Below are positions 40,982-51,337 of a stretch of 53,076 nt of DNA, one piece after another. Both the position numbers and the translations under genes were made by a program. The stretch is from UBA11889 sp046582115 (lineage in GTDB: Bacteria > Pseudomonadota > Gammaproteobacteria > Pseudomonadales > Azotimanducaceae). The stretch is taken from assembly GCA_046582115.1 (NCBI GenBank), contig JAYGFA010000021.1, positions 1 to 53,076 on the forward strand, in the 5' to 3' direction. The notes under the pieces are model-generated. The model did not search any database. It was not told the origin of the DNA and saw only the letters and a program-made list of their open reading frames with translations. The stretch's first letter is position 1. Each line of letters starts with the position of its first letter.

Positions 40982-43900
40982 TCATGATCCTTCGGCGCCC
41001 GCTAGTGCCTCCGAAAGCGCTTGTTCAATCTCGTCAGCCGTAGGACCTTTTTCCAGGGCGACTTCCGCCGCGAGCTCTTGCTCGCGTCTCTGTTTCCTTT
41101 CTCTATGGTACGAGAGCCCAGTACCCGCTGGGATTAGTCGACCAACGACCACATTTTCCTTCAAACCTCGCAGGTAATCGCGCTTACCAGTCACCGCAGC
41201 CTCTGTCAGAACGCGCGTAGTTTCTTGGAAAGACGCGGCCGATATAAAGGACTCCGTGGCGAGCGAACCTTTCGTAATACCCAGGAGTCGACGCTCAAAT
41301 CGAATAAGGTCTTTGCCTTCTGCTTCCAAGCGTTCGTTCTCCTCAACTATCCGCACATATTCGACTTGTTCGCCTCGGATCATTTCCGAATCACCAGCCT
41401 CGACAACTTCCGCTTTGCGTAGCATCTGACGGACGATTACCTCGATATGCTTGTCATTGATGGTCACTCCCTGAAGTCGGTAAACCTCTTGGATCTCATT
41501 AATGATGTAGTGCGCCAGCGCAGCCAAACCTTGGAGTCTGAGAATGTCATGCGGACTCGGCGGGCCATCGGATACGACGTCGCCTCTCTCAACTTGCTCA
41601 CCTTCAAAAACCGCAATCTGTCGCCATTTCGGAATCAGAGTTTCGACGTTTTCAGCGCCGGCGGTTGTAATAACAAGACGCCGTTTCCCCTTTGTTTCCT
41701 TTCCAAAGCTAACGGTACCACCGACTTCTGCAAGAATCGCAGCGTCCTTCGGTTTGCGCGCCTCGAAAAGATCCGCGACACGCGGTAATCCGCCCGTTAT
41801 GTCCCGTGTCTTGGATCCCTCTTGGGGAATACGTGCAATCACCTCCCCCACTCCGAGTTGTACGTTGGCTTCTAGACTTAAAACAGAATTGCTGGGAAGG
41901 AAATAGTGTGCGGGGACTTCCGTTCCCGCCAAATTCACGACGTTACCTTTCCCATCAACAAGGCTAATTGCTGGACGCAAATCCTTTCCCGAGAGCGGTC
42001 TATCTATAGGGTCCAATACTGTAATGTTGGTCAGACCCGTCAGTTCGTCGGTTTGACGATTTATCGATACTCCTTCTTCCATATCTTCGAACACAACCTT
42101 TCCCGATACTTCGGTAACGATTGGATGCGTATGTGGATCCCATTGCGCAATCATTTGTCCAGAATCAACGTTGTCGCCATCACGAACAGATATAACAGCG
42201 CCGTAGGGCAATTTGTAACGCTCCCGCTCCCTCCCATGATCATCCGCTATCGCGATTTCCCCTGAACGAGAAACCGCGACTAATTCTCCAGAATCCCGGT
42301 CGACTGTCTTTAGATTGTGCAGCCGTACCTTACCACCATGCTTGACCTGTACATTATCGACCGCAGACGCGCGAGATGCGGCGCCTCCTATATGGAAGGT
42401 TCGCATCGTTAACTGAGTGCCAGGCTCTCCAATGGACTGAGCTGCAATAACACCAACTGCTTCGCCTGTATTCACTAGATGGCCACGCGCCAAATCCCTC
42501 CCATAACACGCGGAACACACTCCGTAACGAGTTTCGCAGGTGATTGGTGATCTAACAAAGAGTTCATCGACACCCAGCTTGTCCAAACGTTCTACCCAGC
42601 TTTCGTCAAGCATCGTGCCCGCCGGAATCAGCAACCCTTTGCCATTCGCCTCGTAAACATCCCGTGAAACATTTCTTCCCAATACTCGTGCCGAAAGTGA
42701 CTCGACAACATCACCCCCTTCAATTAACGCCGAAATGTGCAACCCACCCTGGGTACCGCAATCCGCTGCGGTAACAACCAGGTCTTGGGAAACGTCGACA
42801 AGACGACGTGTTAGATATCCGGAGTTTGCAGTTTTCAATGCTGTATCCGCTAAACCTTTTCGCGCCCCATGCGTCGAAATGAAGTACTCATTCACAGAAA
42901 GACCTTCGCGAAAATTAGCGATGATCGGCGTTTCAATAATGCTACCGTCGGGACGCGTCATGAGTCCTCGCATTCCCGCTAATTGACGGATCTGAGTTGG
43001 AGAACCCCGCGCCCCTGAATCTGAATAAATATAGACCGAATTAAACGAGTCCTGTGTAACTTCCTCGCCCGTACGATCAATTACGCGCTCAGTTGAAAGC
43101 TTATCCATCATGGATCTAGCCACCGATTCGCTGGCTCTCGACCAAATATCGACTGCCTTATTATATTTCTCACCGGCGGTTACCAAACCCGACGCATATT
43201 GAGACTCAATGTCTTTTATTTCGGATTGCGCATCTTCGATGATCGCGGCCTTAGATTCTGGAATGACAAAGTCTTCTACGCCGATCGACGATCCGGAGGC
43301 GGTTGAAAATCTGAAGCCCGTATACATCAACTGGTCGGCAAAAATCACGGTCTCTTTTAAGCCCACGTTGCGATAACAAGAATCGATAAGACCAGAAACC
43401 GCTTTCTTGGTCATCGGTCGGTTAATGAGGCCAAAAGGCATTTGTTTCGGTACGATTTCGTATAGAAGCGCTCGACCTACAGTGGTATCAACGACAGCCG
43501 TCGTACGATCTCCCGCTTCGACCTTTTCCGTTATGCGTACTTTTACTTTGGCGTGTAGATCCACTGAACCAGCGTGAAACGCGCGATGAACCTCGTCGAG
43601 ATCGGCAAATATCATGCCCTCTCCCAACACGTTAATCTTTTCACGCGTCATGAAATATAAACCCAATACCACATCTTGGTTGGGCACGATGATGGGCTCA
43701 CCGCTCGCAGGAGAAAGAATATTATTGGTGGACATCATCAGTGCACGACACTCTAGTTGCGCTTCGAATGTGAGCGGTATATGCACTGCCATTTGATCGC
43801 CGTCAAAGTCAGCGTTATAAGCCACACAAACCAACGGATGCAGCTGAATTGCTTTCCCTTCCACAAGTACCGGTTCGAAGGCTTGAATACCCAGACGATG

Positions 43901-45187
43901 GAGAGTTGGTGCTCGGTTGAGCATCACTGGATGCTCACGGATGACGTCTGCAAGAATGTCCCAAACTTCTGGCGTTTCTCTTTCGACCATCTTTTTCGCG
44001 GCTTTGATGGTCGTCGCAAGCCCGAGAGCCTCTAGCTTGCCAAAAATGAACGGTTTAAATAACTCCAAAGCCATCTTTTTTGGCAGCCCACATTGATGCA
44101 ATTTGAGCGTTGGCCCAACAACAATTACCGAACGCCCCGAATAATCTACTCGTTTGCCAAGCAGATTCTGTCTAAATCTCCCTTGCTTGCCCTTGATCAT
44201 GTCCGCAAGTGACTTAAGGGGTCGTCGATTGGAACCCGTAATCGCTCTCCCGCGCCTACCATTATCCAAGAGAGCATCAACTGACTCCTGCAGCATTCTT
44301 TTCTCATTACGGACAATGATGTCTGGAGCGTTCAGGTCTAGTAGTCGCTTGAGTCGATTATTTCGATTAATTACCCTGCGATAGAGGTCATTTAGGTCGG
44401 AGGTGGCAAACCTACCTCCATCAAGCGGCACAAGCGGGCGCAAATCCGGGGGCAGTATTGGTAGTACTGTCAGGATCATCCATTCCGGCTTGTTGCCCGA
44501 ATTAACGAACGCCTCGACGAGTTTCAATCGCTTGGAGAGTTTCTTAATCTTGGTTTCGGAATTAGTAGCCGGTATCTCTTCTCTAAGGCGAGCCATCTCT
44601 TCTTCTAGATCAAGGTCCACGAGCAGCTGTTGAACAGCTTCGGCACCCATCTTCGCTGCAAATTCATCACCGTATTCCTCCATCGCAGCGAAATACTCTT
44701 CGTCATTGAGCAACTGCCCCTTCTCCAGATCGGTCAGACCTGGATCGATCACAAGGAACGATTCAAAGTAAAGAACGCGCTCTATATCGCGTAACGTCAT
44801 ATCAAGCAACAAACCTATCCGAGAAGGTAGCGATTTGAGGAACCATATATGTGCGACTGGACTAGCAAGTTCGACGTGGCCCATACGTTCCCTTCGAACC
44901 TTAGTCAGCGTTACTTCAACCCCACACTTTTCACAGATAACGCCTCGATGTTTGAGTCGCTTGTATTTACCGCAAAGGCATTCGTAATCCTTTACAGGAC
45001 CAAAAATACGAGCGCAAAAAAGTCCATCGCGTTCTGGTTTGAACGTCCGGTAATTAATTGTTTCCGGTTTTTTTACTTCACCGAACGACCACGATCGAAT
45101 CATGTCTGGAGCGGCCAAGCCGATCCGCAGCGAGTCGAATTCTTCAGCTGGGCCGTTTTGCTTTAAAAGATTGAGCAGATCTCTCAT
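40982..45187 (-). CDS. rpoC: RNA polymerase beta-prime subunit
   Basis: 1401 residues. The N-terminal zinc finger is CLCGKYKRLKHRGVICEKCGVEVT. The catalytic Mg site is NADFDGDQMAVH (near residue 460), preceded by the bridge-side NLLGKRVDYSGRSVIVVGP. The second zinc site is CETRYGVCSACYGRD (near 885-900). The trigger-loop region and C-terminal VLTEAAVTGKRDYLRGLKENVVVGRLIPAGTG are present. Twenty bases after rpoB. Confidence 0.99.
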   Translation of the reverse strand: MRDLLNLLKQNGPAEEFDSLRIGLAAPDMIRSWSFGEVKKPETINYRTFKPERDGLFCARIFGPVKDYECLCGKYKRLKHRGVICEKCGVEVTLTKVRRERMGHVELASPVAHIWFLKSLPSRIGLLLDMTLRDIERVLYFESFLVIDPGLTDLEKGQLLNDEEYFAAMEEYGDEFAAKMGAEAVQQLLVDLDLEEEMARLREEIPATNSETKIKKLSKRLKLVEAFVNSGNKPEWMILTVLPILPPDLRPLVPLDGGRFATSDLNDLYRRVINRNNRLKRLLDLNAPDIIVRNEKRMLQESVDALLDNGRRGRAITGSNRRPLKSLADMIKGKQGRFRQNLLGKRVDYSGRSVIVVGPTLKLHQCGLPKKMALELFKPFIFGKLEALGLATTIKAAKKMVERETPEVWDILADVIREHPVMLNRAPTLHRLGIQAFEPVLVEGKAIQLHPLVCVAYNADFDGDQMAVHIPLTFEAQLECRALMMSTNNILSPASGEPIIVPNQDVVLGLYFMTREKINVLGEGMIFADLDEVHRAFHAGSVDLHAKVKVRITEKVEAGDRTTAVVDTTVGRALLYEIVPKQMPFGLINRPMTKKAVSGLIDSCYRNVGLKETVIFADQLMYTGFRFSTASGSSIGVEDFVIPESKAAIIEDAQSEIKDIESQYASGLVTAGEKYNKAVDIWSRASESVARSMMDKLSTERVIDRTGEEVTQDSFNSVYIYSDSGARGSPTQIRQLAGMRGLMTRPDGSIIETPIIANFREGLSVNEYFISTHGARKGLADTALKTANSGYLTRRLVDVSQDLVVTAADCGTQGGLHISALIEGGDVVESLSARVLGRNVSRDVYEANGKGLLIPAGTMLDESWVERLDKLGVDELFVRSPITCETRYGVCSACYGRDLARGHLVNTGEAVGVIAAQSIGEPGTQLTMRTFHIGGAASRASAVDNVQVKHGGKVRLHNLKTVDRDSGELVAVSRSGEIAIADDHGRERERYKLPYGAVISVRDGDNVDSGQMIAQWDPHTHPIVTEVSGKVVFEDMEEGVSINRQTDELTGLTNITVLDPIDRPLSGKDLRPAISLVDGKGNVVNLAGTEVPAHYFLPSNSVLSLEANVQLGVGEVIARIPQEGSKTRDITGGLPRVADLFEARKPKDAAILAEVGGTVSFGKETKGKRRLVITTAGAENVETLIPKWRQIAVFEGEQVERGDVVSDGPPSPHDILRLQGLAALAHYIINEIQEVYRLQGVTINDKHIEVIVRQMLRKAEVVEAGDSEMIRGEQVEYVRIVEENERLEAEGKDLIRFERRLLGITKGSLATESFISAASFQETTRVLTEAAVTGKRDYLRGLKENVVVGRLIPAGTGLSYHRERKQRREQELAAEVALEKGPTADEIEQALSEALAGAEGS

Positions 45188-45206
45188 GAGATTGAATTTT
45201 CCTTGC

Positions 45207-48200
45207 TTATGCGCTTTCCAGTTCTATATCGATGGCCAACGACCTAATTTCTTTTACGAGTACGTTAAAACTTTCAGGCATTCCCGGTTCCATTTGGAGG
45301 TCGTTATCGACGATGCTCTTGTACATCTTGGTCCGGCCCTGGACATCGTCTGATTTCACCGTGAGCATTTCTTGCAACGTATAAGCCGCGCCGTATGCCT
45401 CGAGTGCCCACACCTCCATCTCTCCGAAGCGCTGTCCGCCAAATTGCGCCTTGCCACCGAGTGGTTGTTGAGTGACAAGACTGTACGACCCAGTCGAGCG
45501 TGCATGCATCTTGTCATCTATCAAATGATTCAACTTCAACATGTACATATACCCAATGGTTACAGGTCGCTCGAAGGGATCCCCGCTACGACCATCGTAC
45601 AACGTCGTCTGACCGTTAGTGGGCAACCCTGCTAAATCAAGCATTTTCCTTATGCCATCTTCTTTGGCGCCGTCGAATACCGGTGTCGCGATCGGCATTC
45701 CACTAGTTAAATTACCCACAAGCTCCATTACTTCCTTATCAGACATTTTCTCCAGTTCAACGTTCCTACCATCTAGCTCGTTGTATACGGTCGAAAGTAG
45801 CTCGCGGAACTCGGCCACTTTGGATTCGACCTCGAGCATCGCCCCGATCTTTTCGCCAATGCCTTTGGCCGCCCATCCGAGGTGCGTTTCTAGAACCTGA
45901 CCAACGTTCATCCGACTGGGAACACCGAGTGGGTTGAGAACGATATCAACTGGCTCTCCGTCGGCGTCAAATGGCATGTCTTCTACAGGCATAATCACAG
46001 AAATGACGCCCTTATTACCGTGCCGCCCTGCCATCTTGTCACCTGGTTGGATTCGCCTCTTTATTGCCAAATAAACCTTGACGTATTTGAGCACTCCCGG
46101 CGCGAGTTCATCTCCACCTTCCAGCTTGGACTTCTTGTCTTCGTACACCGCATCGAGCGACTCGCGTCGGACCTTAAGTTGGGTTTCAGCCGAGTCAAGT
46201 TGGTCATTAAGACTCTCCTCAGACATCCGAATCTCAAACCAACTTTCGGGCCGTAACTTAGCCAAATACTTGGAATCTATTTTTGCTCCTTTCGATAACC
46301 CAGGAGCTCTCGCTATGGCTTTTCCGGTAAGCGCGGTCTTCAGTCGCTCATATGTTGCTGCTTCTACTATCCTGTATTCGTCATCCAGATCCTTTCGAAT
46401 TTCTCGAAGTTCGGCCTCTTCAATCGATTTGGCGCGAATATCCTTCTCCACTCCATCTCGCGTGAAAATTCTTACATCTATTACGGTCCCCTTGACTCCC
46501 GTGGGAACTCGCGAAGAGGTATCTTTTACGTCCGAAGCTTTCTCCCCAAATATTGCGCGAAGGAGCTTCTCTTCTGGAGTCAGTTGGGTCTCACCCTTAG
46601 GAGTCACCTTGCCTACCAGGATATCCCCCGCCACTACTTCTGCCCCAACGTATACGATGCCCGATTCATCAAGTTTGGATAACGCAGATTCTCCTACGTT
46701 GGGGATATCCGAGGTGATTTCTTCCGGTCCTAACTTAGTATCTCTGGCGATACATGTGAGCTCTTGGATGTGGACACTTGTGAAACGATCTTCTTGCACC
46801 ACGCGTTCAGATACGAGAATTGAATCCTCGTAGTTGTATCCATTCCATGGCATGAAGGCGATACGTATGTTCTGACCTAAAGCCAGTTCGCCCATATCGA
46901 CGGATGGACCGTCGGCAAGAATGTCTCCCTGAGCAATCACGTCTCGCTTCCTGACGAGCGGAGTTTGATTGATACAAGTATTCTGATTAGATCGTGTAAA
47001 TTTAGTTAGATTGTAAATGTCTACGCCAGCCTCGCCGGCTTCGGTTTCCACATCGGCAACACGAATAACAATTCGTGATGCGTCAACCGAGTCGACGGTT
47101 CCACCACGTTCCGCGATGACACATACCCCAGAGTCACGGGCAACATGGCGTTCCATCCCGGTACCTACAAGCGGCTTCTCTGATCGGATAGTTGGTACTG
47201 CTTGACGCTGCATATTCGAGCCCATCAAGGCCCTATTGGCGTCGTCGTGTTCTAAGAATGGAATGAGCGCAGCAGCAACCGAGACCACTTGCTTTGGCGA
47301 TACGTCCATGTAATTGACGTTTTCGCTCGATGTTTTAGTGAATTCATTCTGATGCCTAACATCAACAAGTTCGGAAACGAATCTGCCGGTCTTATCAAGC
47401 TCCGAACTCGCCTGAGCTATTACGTATTCGGCTTCGTCAATCGCGGAAAGATACTCGATCTCGGCAGTGACCTTTCCATTAACAACTTTTCTATAGGGAG
47501 TTTCCAAAAACCCATATTCGTTAGTACGTGCGTAAACAGCGAGGCTGTTAATCAATCCAATATTGGGGCCTTCGGGTGTCTCGATCGGACAGACGCGTCC
47601 GTAATGGGTCGGGTGAACATCTCGGACTTCAAACCCCGCCCTCTCGCGAGTCAGACCGCCGGGGCCAAGGGCTGATACTCTGCGCTTATGGGTCACCTCA
47701 GACAGTGGATTGGCCTGGTCCATGAATTGCGAAAGCTGACTCGAACCGAAAAATTCTTTGATCGCGGCGGCAACAGGCTTGGCATTAATCATATCCTGAG
47801 GCATCAGCCCCTCGCTCTCGGCGAGAGAGAGTCTTTCTTTAACCGCCCGCTCAACTCTAATTAATCCGACCCGGAACTGGTTTTCAGTCATCTCTCCTAC
47901 GGACTTCACCCGCCGATTTCCCAGGTGATCAATATCATCAACTGATCCCTTGCCGTTTCTTATCCCAACTAATGTCCTCAGCACATCAATGATGTCGACC
48001 TTGTCGAGAATTCCTTCTCCAACCGTATCTTCTCTCCCTAGACGACGATTGAATTTCATACGGCCTACGGCAGACAGGTCATAACGCTCCGTCGAGAAAA
48101 ACAGGTTTTGGAACAAATTCTCAGCGGATTCCTTAGTTGGCGGTTCGCCGGGGCGCATCATGCGATAAATTTCAACCAACGCTTCCAAGCGGTTGCTGGT

Positions 48201-49283
48201 CGGATCCAACGAAAGCGTGTCAGAAATATACGATCCGCAATCCAGATCATTTGTGTAAATCGTTTCGATCGTCTTCGCATCGTTCGCCATGATGCTCGCT
48301 AGGATTTCATCGTTGATCTCGGTATTACTGTGTACAAGAATTTCGCCTGTTTCTTTATCAATTACGTCCTTCGCCGTTGTTCGGCCCAGGACATAATCAT
48401 GTGGCACGTCCAAGCGCCTAAGCCCCGATTTCTCGAGCAGACGAACGTGTCGCGCTGTAATTCGCCGTCCTTCCTCGACGATTACCTCTCCTTTTTTGTC
48501 TTTGATATCGAACGTCGCGACATCACCCCTCATTCTCTCCGGGACCAGGTCCATCGACACAGTGTCATCTGCCTTTAGGTGGAAAACATTGCTTTCGAAA
48601 AACATCTCGAGAATGTCTTCATCACTGAAATCTAGCGCATGGAGCATAATGGTTGCTGGCAACTTCCGACGACGATCAATTCGAACGAACAGCGCGTCCT
48701 TTGGATCAAACTCAAAATCGAGCCAGGACCCTCGGTAAGGAATCACTCTCGCCGAATACAACAACTTACCTGATGAGTGGGTTTTTCCTCTGTCGTGGTC
48801 AAAGAAAACACCCGGTGAACGATGGAGTTGAGAAACCACCACCCGTTCGGTTCCGTTGATTACAAAAGTTCCGTTGGACGTCATGAGGGGCATTTCCCCC
48901 ATGTACACGTCCTGTTCCTTAACGTCCTTCACTGCTTTATTCGACGACTCCCGGTCGTAAATAATTAAACGCACCTTCACCCGCAACGGCGCTGCGTAGG
49001 TAATCCCTCGCAGTACGCTTTCCTTGACATCAAATACCGGTTTACCTAATCGATAATCGACATACTCGAGAGCGGCATTGCCCGAATAGCTGACGATCGG
49101 AAACACTGATCGGAATGCCGCATGCAGACCAACGTCCTCTAACTTATTGGTGTCTATCTCCTGTTGTAGAAATCTGGCATAAGAATCCGTCTGAATGGAT
49201 AACAAGTACGGTATATCCATAGGCTCCGGTAGATGGCCGAAGTCTTTGCGGATGCGTTTTTTTTCAGTGAAGCTGTAAGCCAT
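45207..49283 (-). CDS. rpoB: RNA polymerase beta subunit
   Basis: 1358 residues. The rifampicin pocket reads SSQLSQFMDQANPLSEVTHKRR; the classic resistance positions Asp, His and Ser are wild type, while the residue after MDQ is Ala, not the Asn of E. coli. Next comes ALGPGGLTRERAGFEVRDVHPTHYGRVCPIETPEGPNIGLI. The C-terminal clamp region KAQFGGQRFGEMEVWALEAYGAA is intact. It follows rplL with a 95-base spacer. Confidence 0.99.
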   Translation of the reverse strand: MAYSFTEKKRIRKDFGHLPEPMDIPYLLSIQTDSYARFLQQEIDTNKLEDVGLHAAFRSVFPIVSYSGNAALEYVDYRLGKPVFDVKESVLRGITYAAPLRVKVRLIIYDRESSNKAVKDVKEQDVYMGEMPLMTSNGTFVINGTERVVVSQLHRSPGVFFDHDRGKTHSSGKLLYSARVIPYRGSWLDFEFDPKDALFVRIDRRRKLPATIMLHALDFSDEDILEMFFESNVFHLKADDTVSMDLVPERMRGDVATFDIKDKKGEVIVEEGRRITARHVRLLEKSGLRRLDVPHDYVLGRTTAKDVIDKETGEILVHSNTEINDEILASIMANDAKTIETIYTNDLDCGSYISDTLSLDPTSNRLEALVEIYRMMRPGEPPTKESAENLFQNLFFSTERYDLSAVGRMKFNRRLGREDTVGEGILDKVDIIDVLRTLVGIRNGKGSVDDIDHLGNRRVKSVGEMTENQFRVGLIRVERAVKERLSLAESEGLMPQDMINAKPVAAAIKEFFGSSQLSQFMDQANPLSEVTHKRRVSALGPGGLTRERAGFEVRDVHPTHYGRVCPIETPEGPNIGLINSLAVYARTNEYGFLETPYRKVVNGKVTAEIEYLSAIDEAEYVIAQASSELDKTGRFVSELVDVRHQNEFTKTSSENVNYMDVSPKQVVSVAAALIPFLEHDDANRALMGSNMQRQAVPTIRSEKPLVGTGMERHVARDSGVCVIAERGGTVDSVDASRIVIRVADVETEAGEAGVDIYNLTKFTRSNQNTCINQTPLVRKRDVIAQGDILADGPSVDMGELALGQNIRIAFMPWNGYNYEDSILVSERVVQEDRFTSVHIQELTCIARDTKLGPEEITSDIPNVGESALSKLDESGIVYVGAEVVAGDILVGKVTPKGETQLTPEEKLLRAIFGEKASDVKDTSSRVPTGVKGTVIDVRIFTRDGVEKDIRAKSIEEAELREIRKDLDDEYRIVEAATYERLKTALTGKAIARAPGLSKGAKIDSKYLAKLRPESWFEIRMSEESLNDQLDSAETQLKVRRESLDAVYEDKKSKLEGGDELAPGVLKYVKVYLAIKRRIQPGDKMAGRHGNKGVISVIMPVEDMPFDADGEPVDIVLNPLGVPSRMNVGQVLETHLGWAAKGIGEKIGAMLEVESKVAEFRELLSTVYNELDGRNVELEKMSDKEVMELVGNLTSGMPIATPVFDGAKEDGIRKMLDLAGLPTNGQTTLYDGRSGDPFERPVTIGYMYMLKLNHLIDDKMHARSTGSYSLVTQQPLGGKAQFGGQRFGEMEVWALEAYGAAYTLQEMLTVKSDDVQGRTKMYKSIVDNDLQMEPGMPESFNVLVKEIRSLAIDIELESA

Positions 49284-49318
49284 TCCATTCTCCGTTATTC
49301 AAGACACGCCTCGCAGCC

Positions 49319-49341
49319 GCCACCAATGAACCGTTGGTAGC
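49319..49341 (-). promoter_or_regulatory. Hairpin in the rplL-rpoB spacer
   Basis: On the minus strand GCTACCAA and TTGGTGGC form an eight-pair stem (one G-T) with a seven-base loop. In E. coli the rplL-rpoB gap holds an attenuator and an RNase III site that set the ribosomal-protein to polymerase ratio. No T tract follows, so processing is the likelier role. Inference from position. Confidence 0.4.
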
Positions 49342-49378
49342 CCACGTTAACCCTCTTTTCAACTCCGACACCACAACC

Positions 49379-49762
49379 CTAACTAAGTTCTACAGTTGCA
49401 CCTGCTTCTTCCAACTTTCCTTTAATCTCGTCCGCCTCTTCCTTGCTGACTGCTTCCTTAATCGTGGATGGAGCTCCATCCACCAGACCTTTGGCGTCCT
49501 TCAGTCCAAGGCCAGTCGCCGTACGCACGGCTTTAATGACATTGACCTTTTTCTCGCCCACACTGCTTAGCGTGATATTGAATTCGGTCTTTTCTTCAAT
49601 TGCCGCGCCATTGTCATCCCCTGCGACTGCAGCAGGGGCGGCGGCAACTGCCGCCGCTGCAGAAACACCAAATTTTTCTTCCATCGCCTCAACGAGCTGG
49701 ACTACTTCCATAATGCTCATTTCAGCAATCGCGTCCAGAACGTCGTCTTTAGACAGGGCCAT
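49379..49762 (-). CDS. rplL: 50S ribosomal protein L7/L12
   Basis: 127 residues. The N-terminal dimerisation helices (MSIMEVVQLVEAMEEKFGVSAA) are followed by an Ala-rich hinge and the C-terminal factor-binding domain EEKTEFNITLSSVGEKKVNVIKAVRTATGLGLKDAKGLVDGAPS. Several copies bind L10 to form the stalk that recruits translation GTPases. It follows rplJ after 42 bases. Confidence 0.98.
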   Translation of the reverse strand: MALSKDDVLDAIAEMSIMEVVQLVEAMEEKFGVSAAAAVAAAPAAVAGDDNGAAIEEKTEFNITLSSVGEKKVNVIKAVRTATGLGLKDAKGLVDGAPSTIKEAVSKEEADEIKGKLEEAGATVELS

Positions 49763-49804
49763 TTCAAAATCTCCTGATTACGTTAGTTCAAACTATCCAT
49801 ATAT

Positions 49805-50335
49805 CTACGACGCGGCTCTTTTCTGCTCACCGACAGCGGCAAGCGTTTTCGCCAACTTCCTGGGTACTTCATTAACCGTCCTCGCGAGTTTCGTGATAGG
49901 TGCTAACAATAAGCCCAGTACCATTGTTATGGCTTCTTCTCGATTAGGTAAACTGGCTACGCGATCTAATTGATCGGAACCCAGCAACTCGCCTCCGATG
50001 GAGATCGCTTTAACGTCCAATGCCTTACAAACCTTGCCATAATCACGCATCAAGCGCGCTGCGGCACCAGGTTCACCATAAGAAAAGGCAACCAGCGTTG
50101 GTCCCGTCAAGGCATCTTTCAGACATTCATAGGACGTACCGTCAATAGCGCGTTTAGCCAAAGTGTTGCGGACGACCCTCAGGTAGATACCCAAATTACG
50201 AGCTTTTGAACGCAGCTCCGTCATTTCGGCCACGGTCAACCCGCGATAATCTGCAAGGATCGCTGAAAGCGCCGAATCGGCAGCTTCGTTCACTTCGCTA
50301 ACGATCGTTTGCTTATCTTCGAGCCTCAATCCCAC
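49805..50335 (-). CDS. rplJ: 50S ribosomal protein L10
   Basis: 176 residues: LEDKQTIVSEVNEAADSALSAILADYRGLTVAEMTELR and LRVVRNTLAKRAIDGTSYECLKDALTGPTLVAF. It is the stalk base that holds L7/L12. The start is GTG with AGGAG six bases before. In E. coli the L10-L12 complex represses its own mRNA in the leader; see the 306-base leader upstream. Confidence 0.97.
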   Translation of the reverse strand: MGLRLEDKQTIVSEVNEAADSALSAILADYRGLTVAEMTELRSKARNLGIYLRVVRNTLAKRAIDGTSYECLKDALTGPTLVAFSYGEPGAAARLMRDYGKVCKALDVKAISIGGELLGSDQLDRVASLPNREEAITMVLGLLLAPITKLARTVNEVPRKLAKTLAAVGEQKRAAS

Positions 50336-50641
50336 AACAATCTCCTGGACTTACGTGCCTTTTGGTTCGCGTTAACAACAAACCACATCGTCACACTAAC
50401 GGTATGCCCGTTATTCATTCAGGACTCACCGTCTGCACGGGTTGTCTACGACAATTAAAACCGTGCCTCGACTCTGCTACTTCCCTCGTACGGGGTTTAA
50501 GTATCGAGCCCCGGCAAACGGTTACCCGTGGTCTACGACCACCACCCACCGTAGCAGGCTGTATTGCACCGATTTCTCGGCTGCTGTCGAACCCGCTATT
50601 GGCGGGATGACTTATGTGCCTCTCGCACATGAAACCGTAAA
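50336..50641 (-). promoter_or_regulatory. rplJL leader with several hairpins (candidate L10 leader)
   Basis: No gene is seen in these 306 bases. On the minus strand, after rplA, there is a CCCGC/GCGGG stem (50606-50592), a GTGGTC/GACCAC stem with loop GTA (50542-50528), then a nested element: GCACGG pairing with CCGTGC (50466-50461 and 50440-50435) around an inner TTGTC-GTA-GACAA stem. The last is about 100 bases before rplJ, where the E. coli L10-L12 target lies. Two of the stems share the core GTCGTAGAC. Role by position and structure only; no clear promoter was found. Confidence 0.5.
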
Positions 50642-51337
50642 TCACGCTTCTATCGAAGCCTCGTCGATCACAAGACCGGGGCCCATCGTTGAAGACAGCG
50701 TGATCTTCTTGAGATAGACACCTTTCGCTGTTGCCGGTTTCGCTTTTCTAAGATCAGAGATCAGCGCTTCAATATTCTCCTTGACTTGAACCGGATCAAA
50801 CCCCAGTTTGCCCACGCTTCCGTGGACGATACCACCACGGTCTGCCCGAAACTGAATCTGACCCGACTTCGCGTTAGAAACGGCGCTTGCCACGTCATCA
50901 GTCACGGTTCCCGTTTTTGGATTAGGCATTAGTCCACGCGGTCCCAGCACTTTCCCCAATTGGGCCACTAGTCTCATTGAATCTGGAGTCGCTATAACCA
51001 CATCGAAGTCCAACTCGCCTTTCTTTACCTTATCCGCTAGCTCCTCAAAGCCAACGATATCGGCGCCGGCTTCCTTGGCTTTGTCAGCGTGATCCCCTTG
51101 TGCGAAAACAGCCACTCGGGTCTCTTTTCCAGATCCATGTGGAAGGCTGGTCGCACCACGGACTGATTGATCCGACTTTTTCGAATCGATCCCAAGATTT
51201 ACCGATATATCGATAGACTCATTGAACTTAGATCCGGAAATTTCATTTAGTATTGCCACGGCTTCGCCAATCGGATACGCACGACCGTAGTCGACTTTTT
51301 CTTCGATGATTTTTCTGCGACGAGTCATCTTGGCCAT
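50642..51337 (-). CDS. rplA: 50S ribosomal protein L1
   Basis: 231 residues: KFNESIDISVNLGIDSKKSDQSVRGATSLPHGSGKETRVAVFAQGDHADKAKEAGADIVG in continuous match, then GKVLGPRGLMPNPKTGTVT, the family signature. L1 moves deacylated tRNA out of the E site and represses the rplKA mRNA in E. coli. Its ATG shares one base with the rplK stop (TAATG). Confidence 0.98.
   Translation of the reverse strand: MAKMTRRRKIIEEKVDYGRAYPIGEAVAILNEISGSKFNESIDISVNLGIDSKKSDQSVRGATSLPHGSGKETRVAVFAQGDHADKAKEAGADIVGFEELADKVKKGELDFDVVIATPDSMRLVAQLGKVLGPRGLMPNPKTGTVTDDVASAVSNAKSGQIQFRADRGGIVHGSVGKLGFDPVQVKENIEALISDLRKAKPATAKGVYLKKITLSSTMGPGLVIDEASIEA

Noticed and set aside
46078..46833. 251-codon open frame on the plus strand
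   Set aside because: It is antisense to rpoB, Ser/Thr-rich as expected from reverse reading, and has no family match that I recognise.
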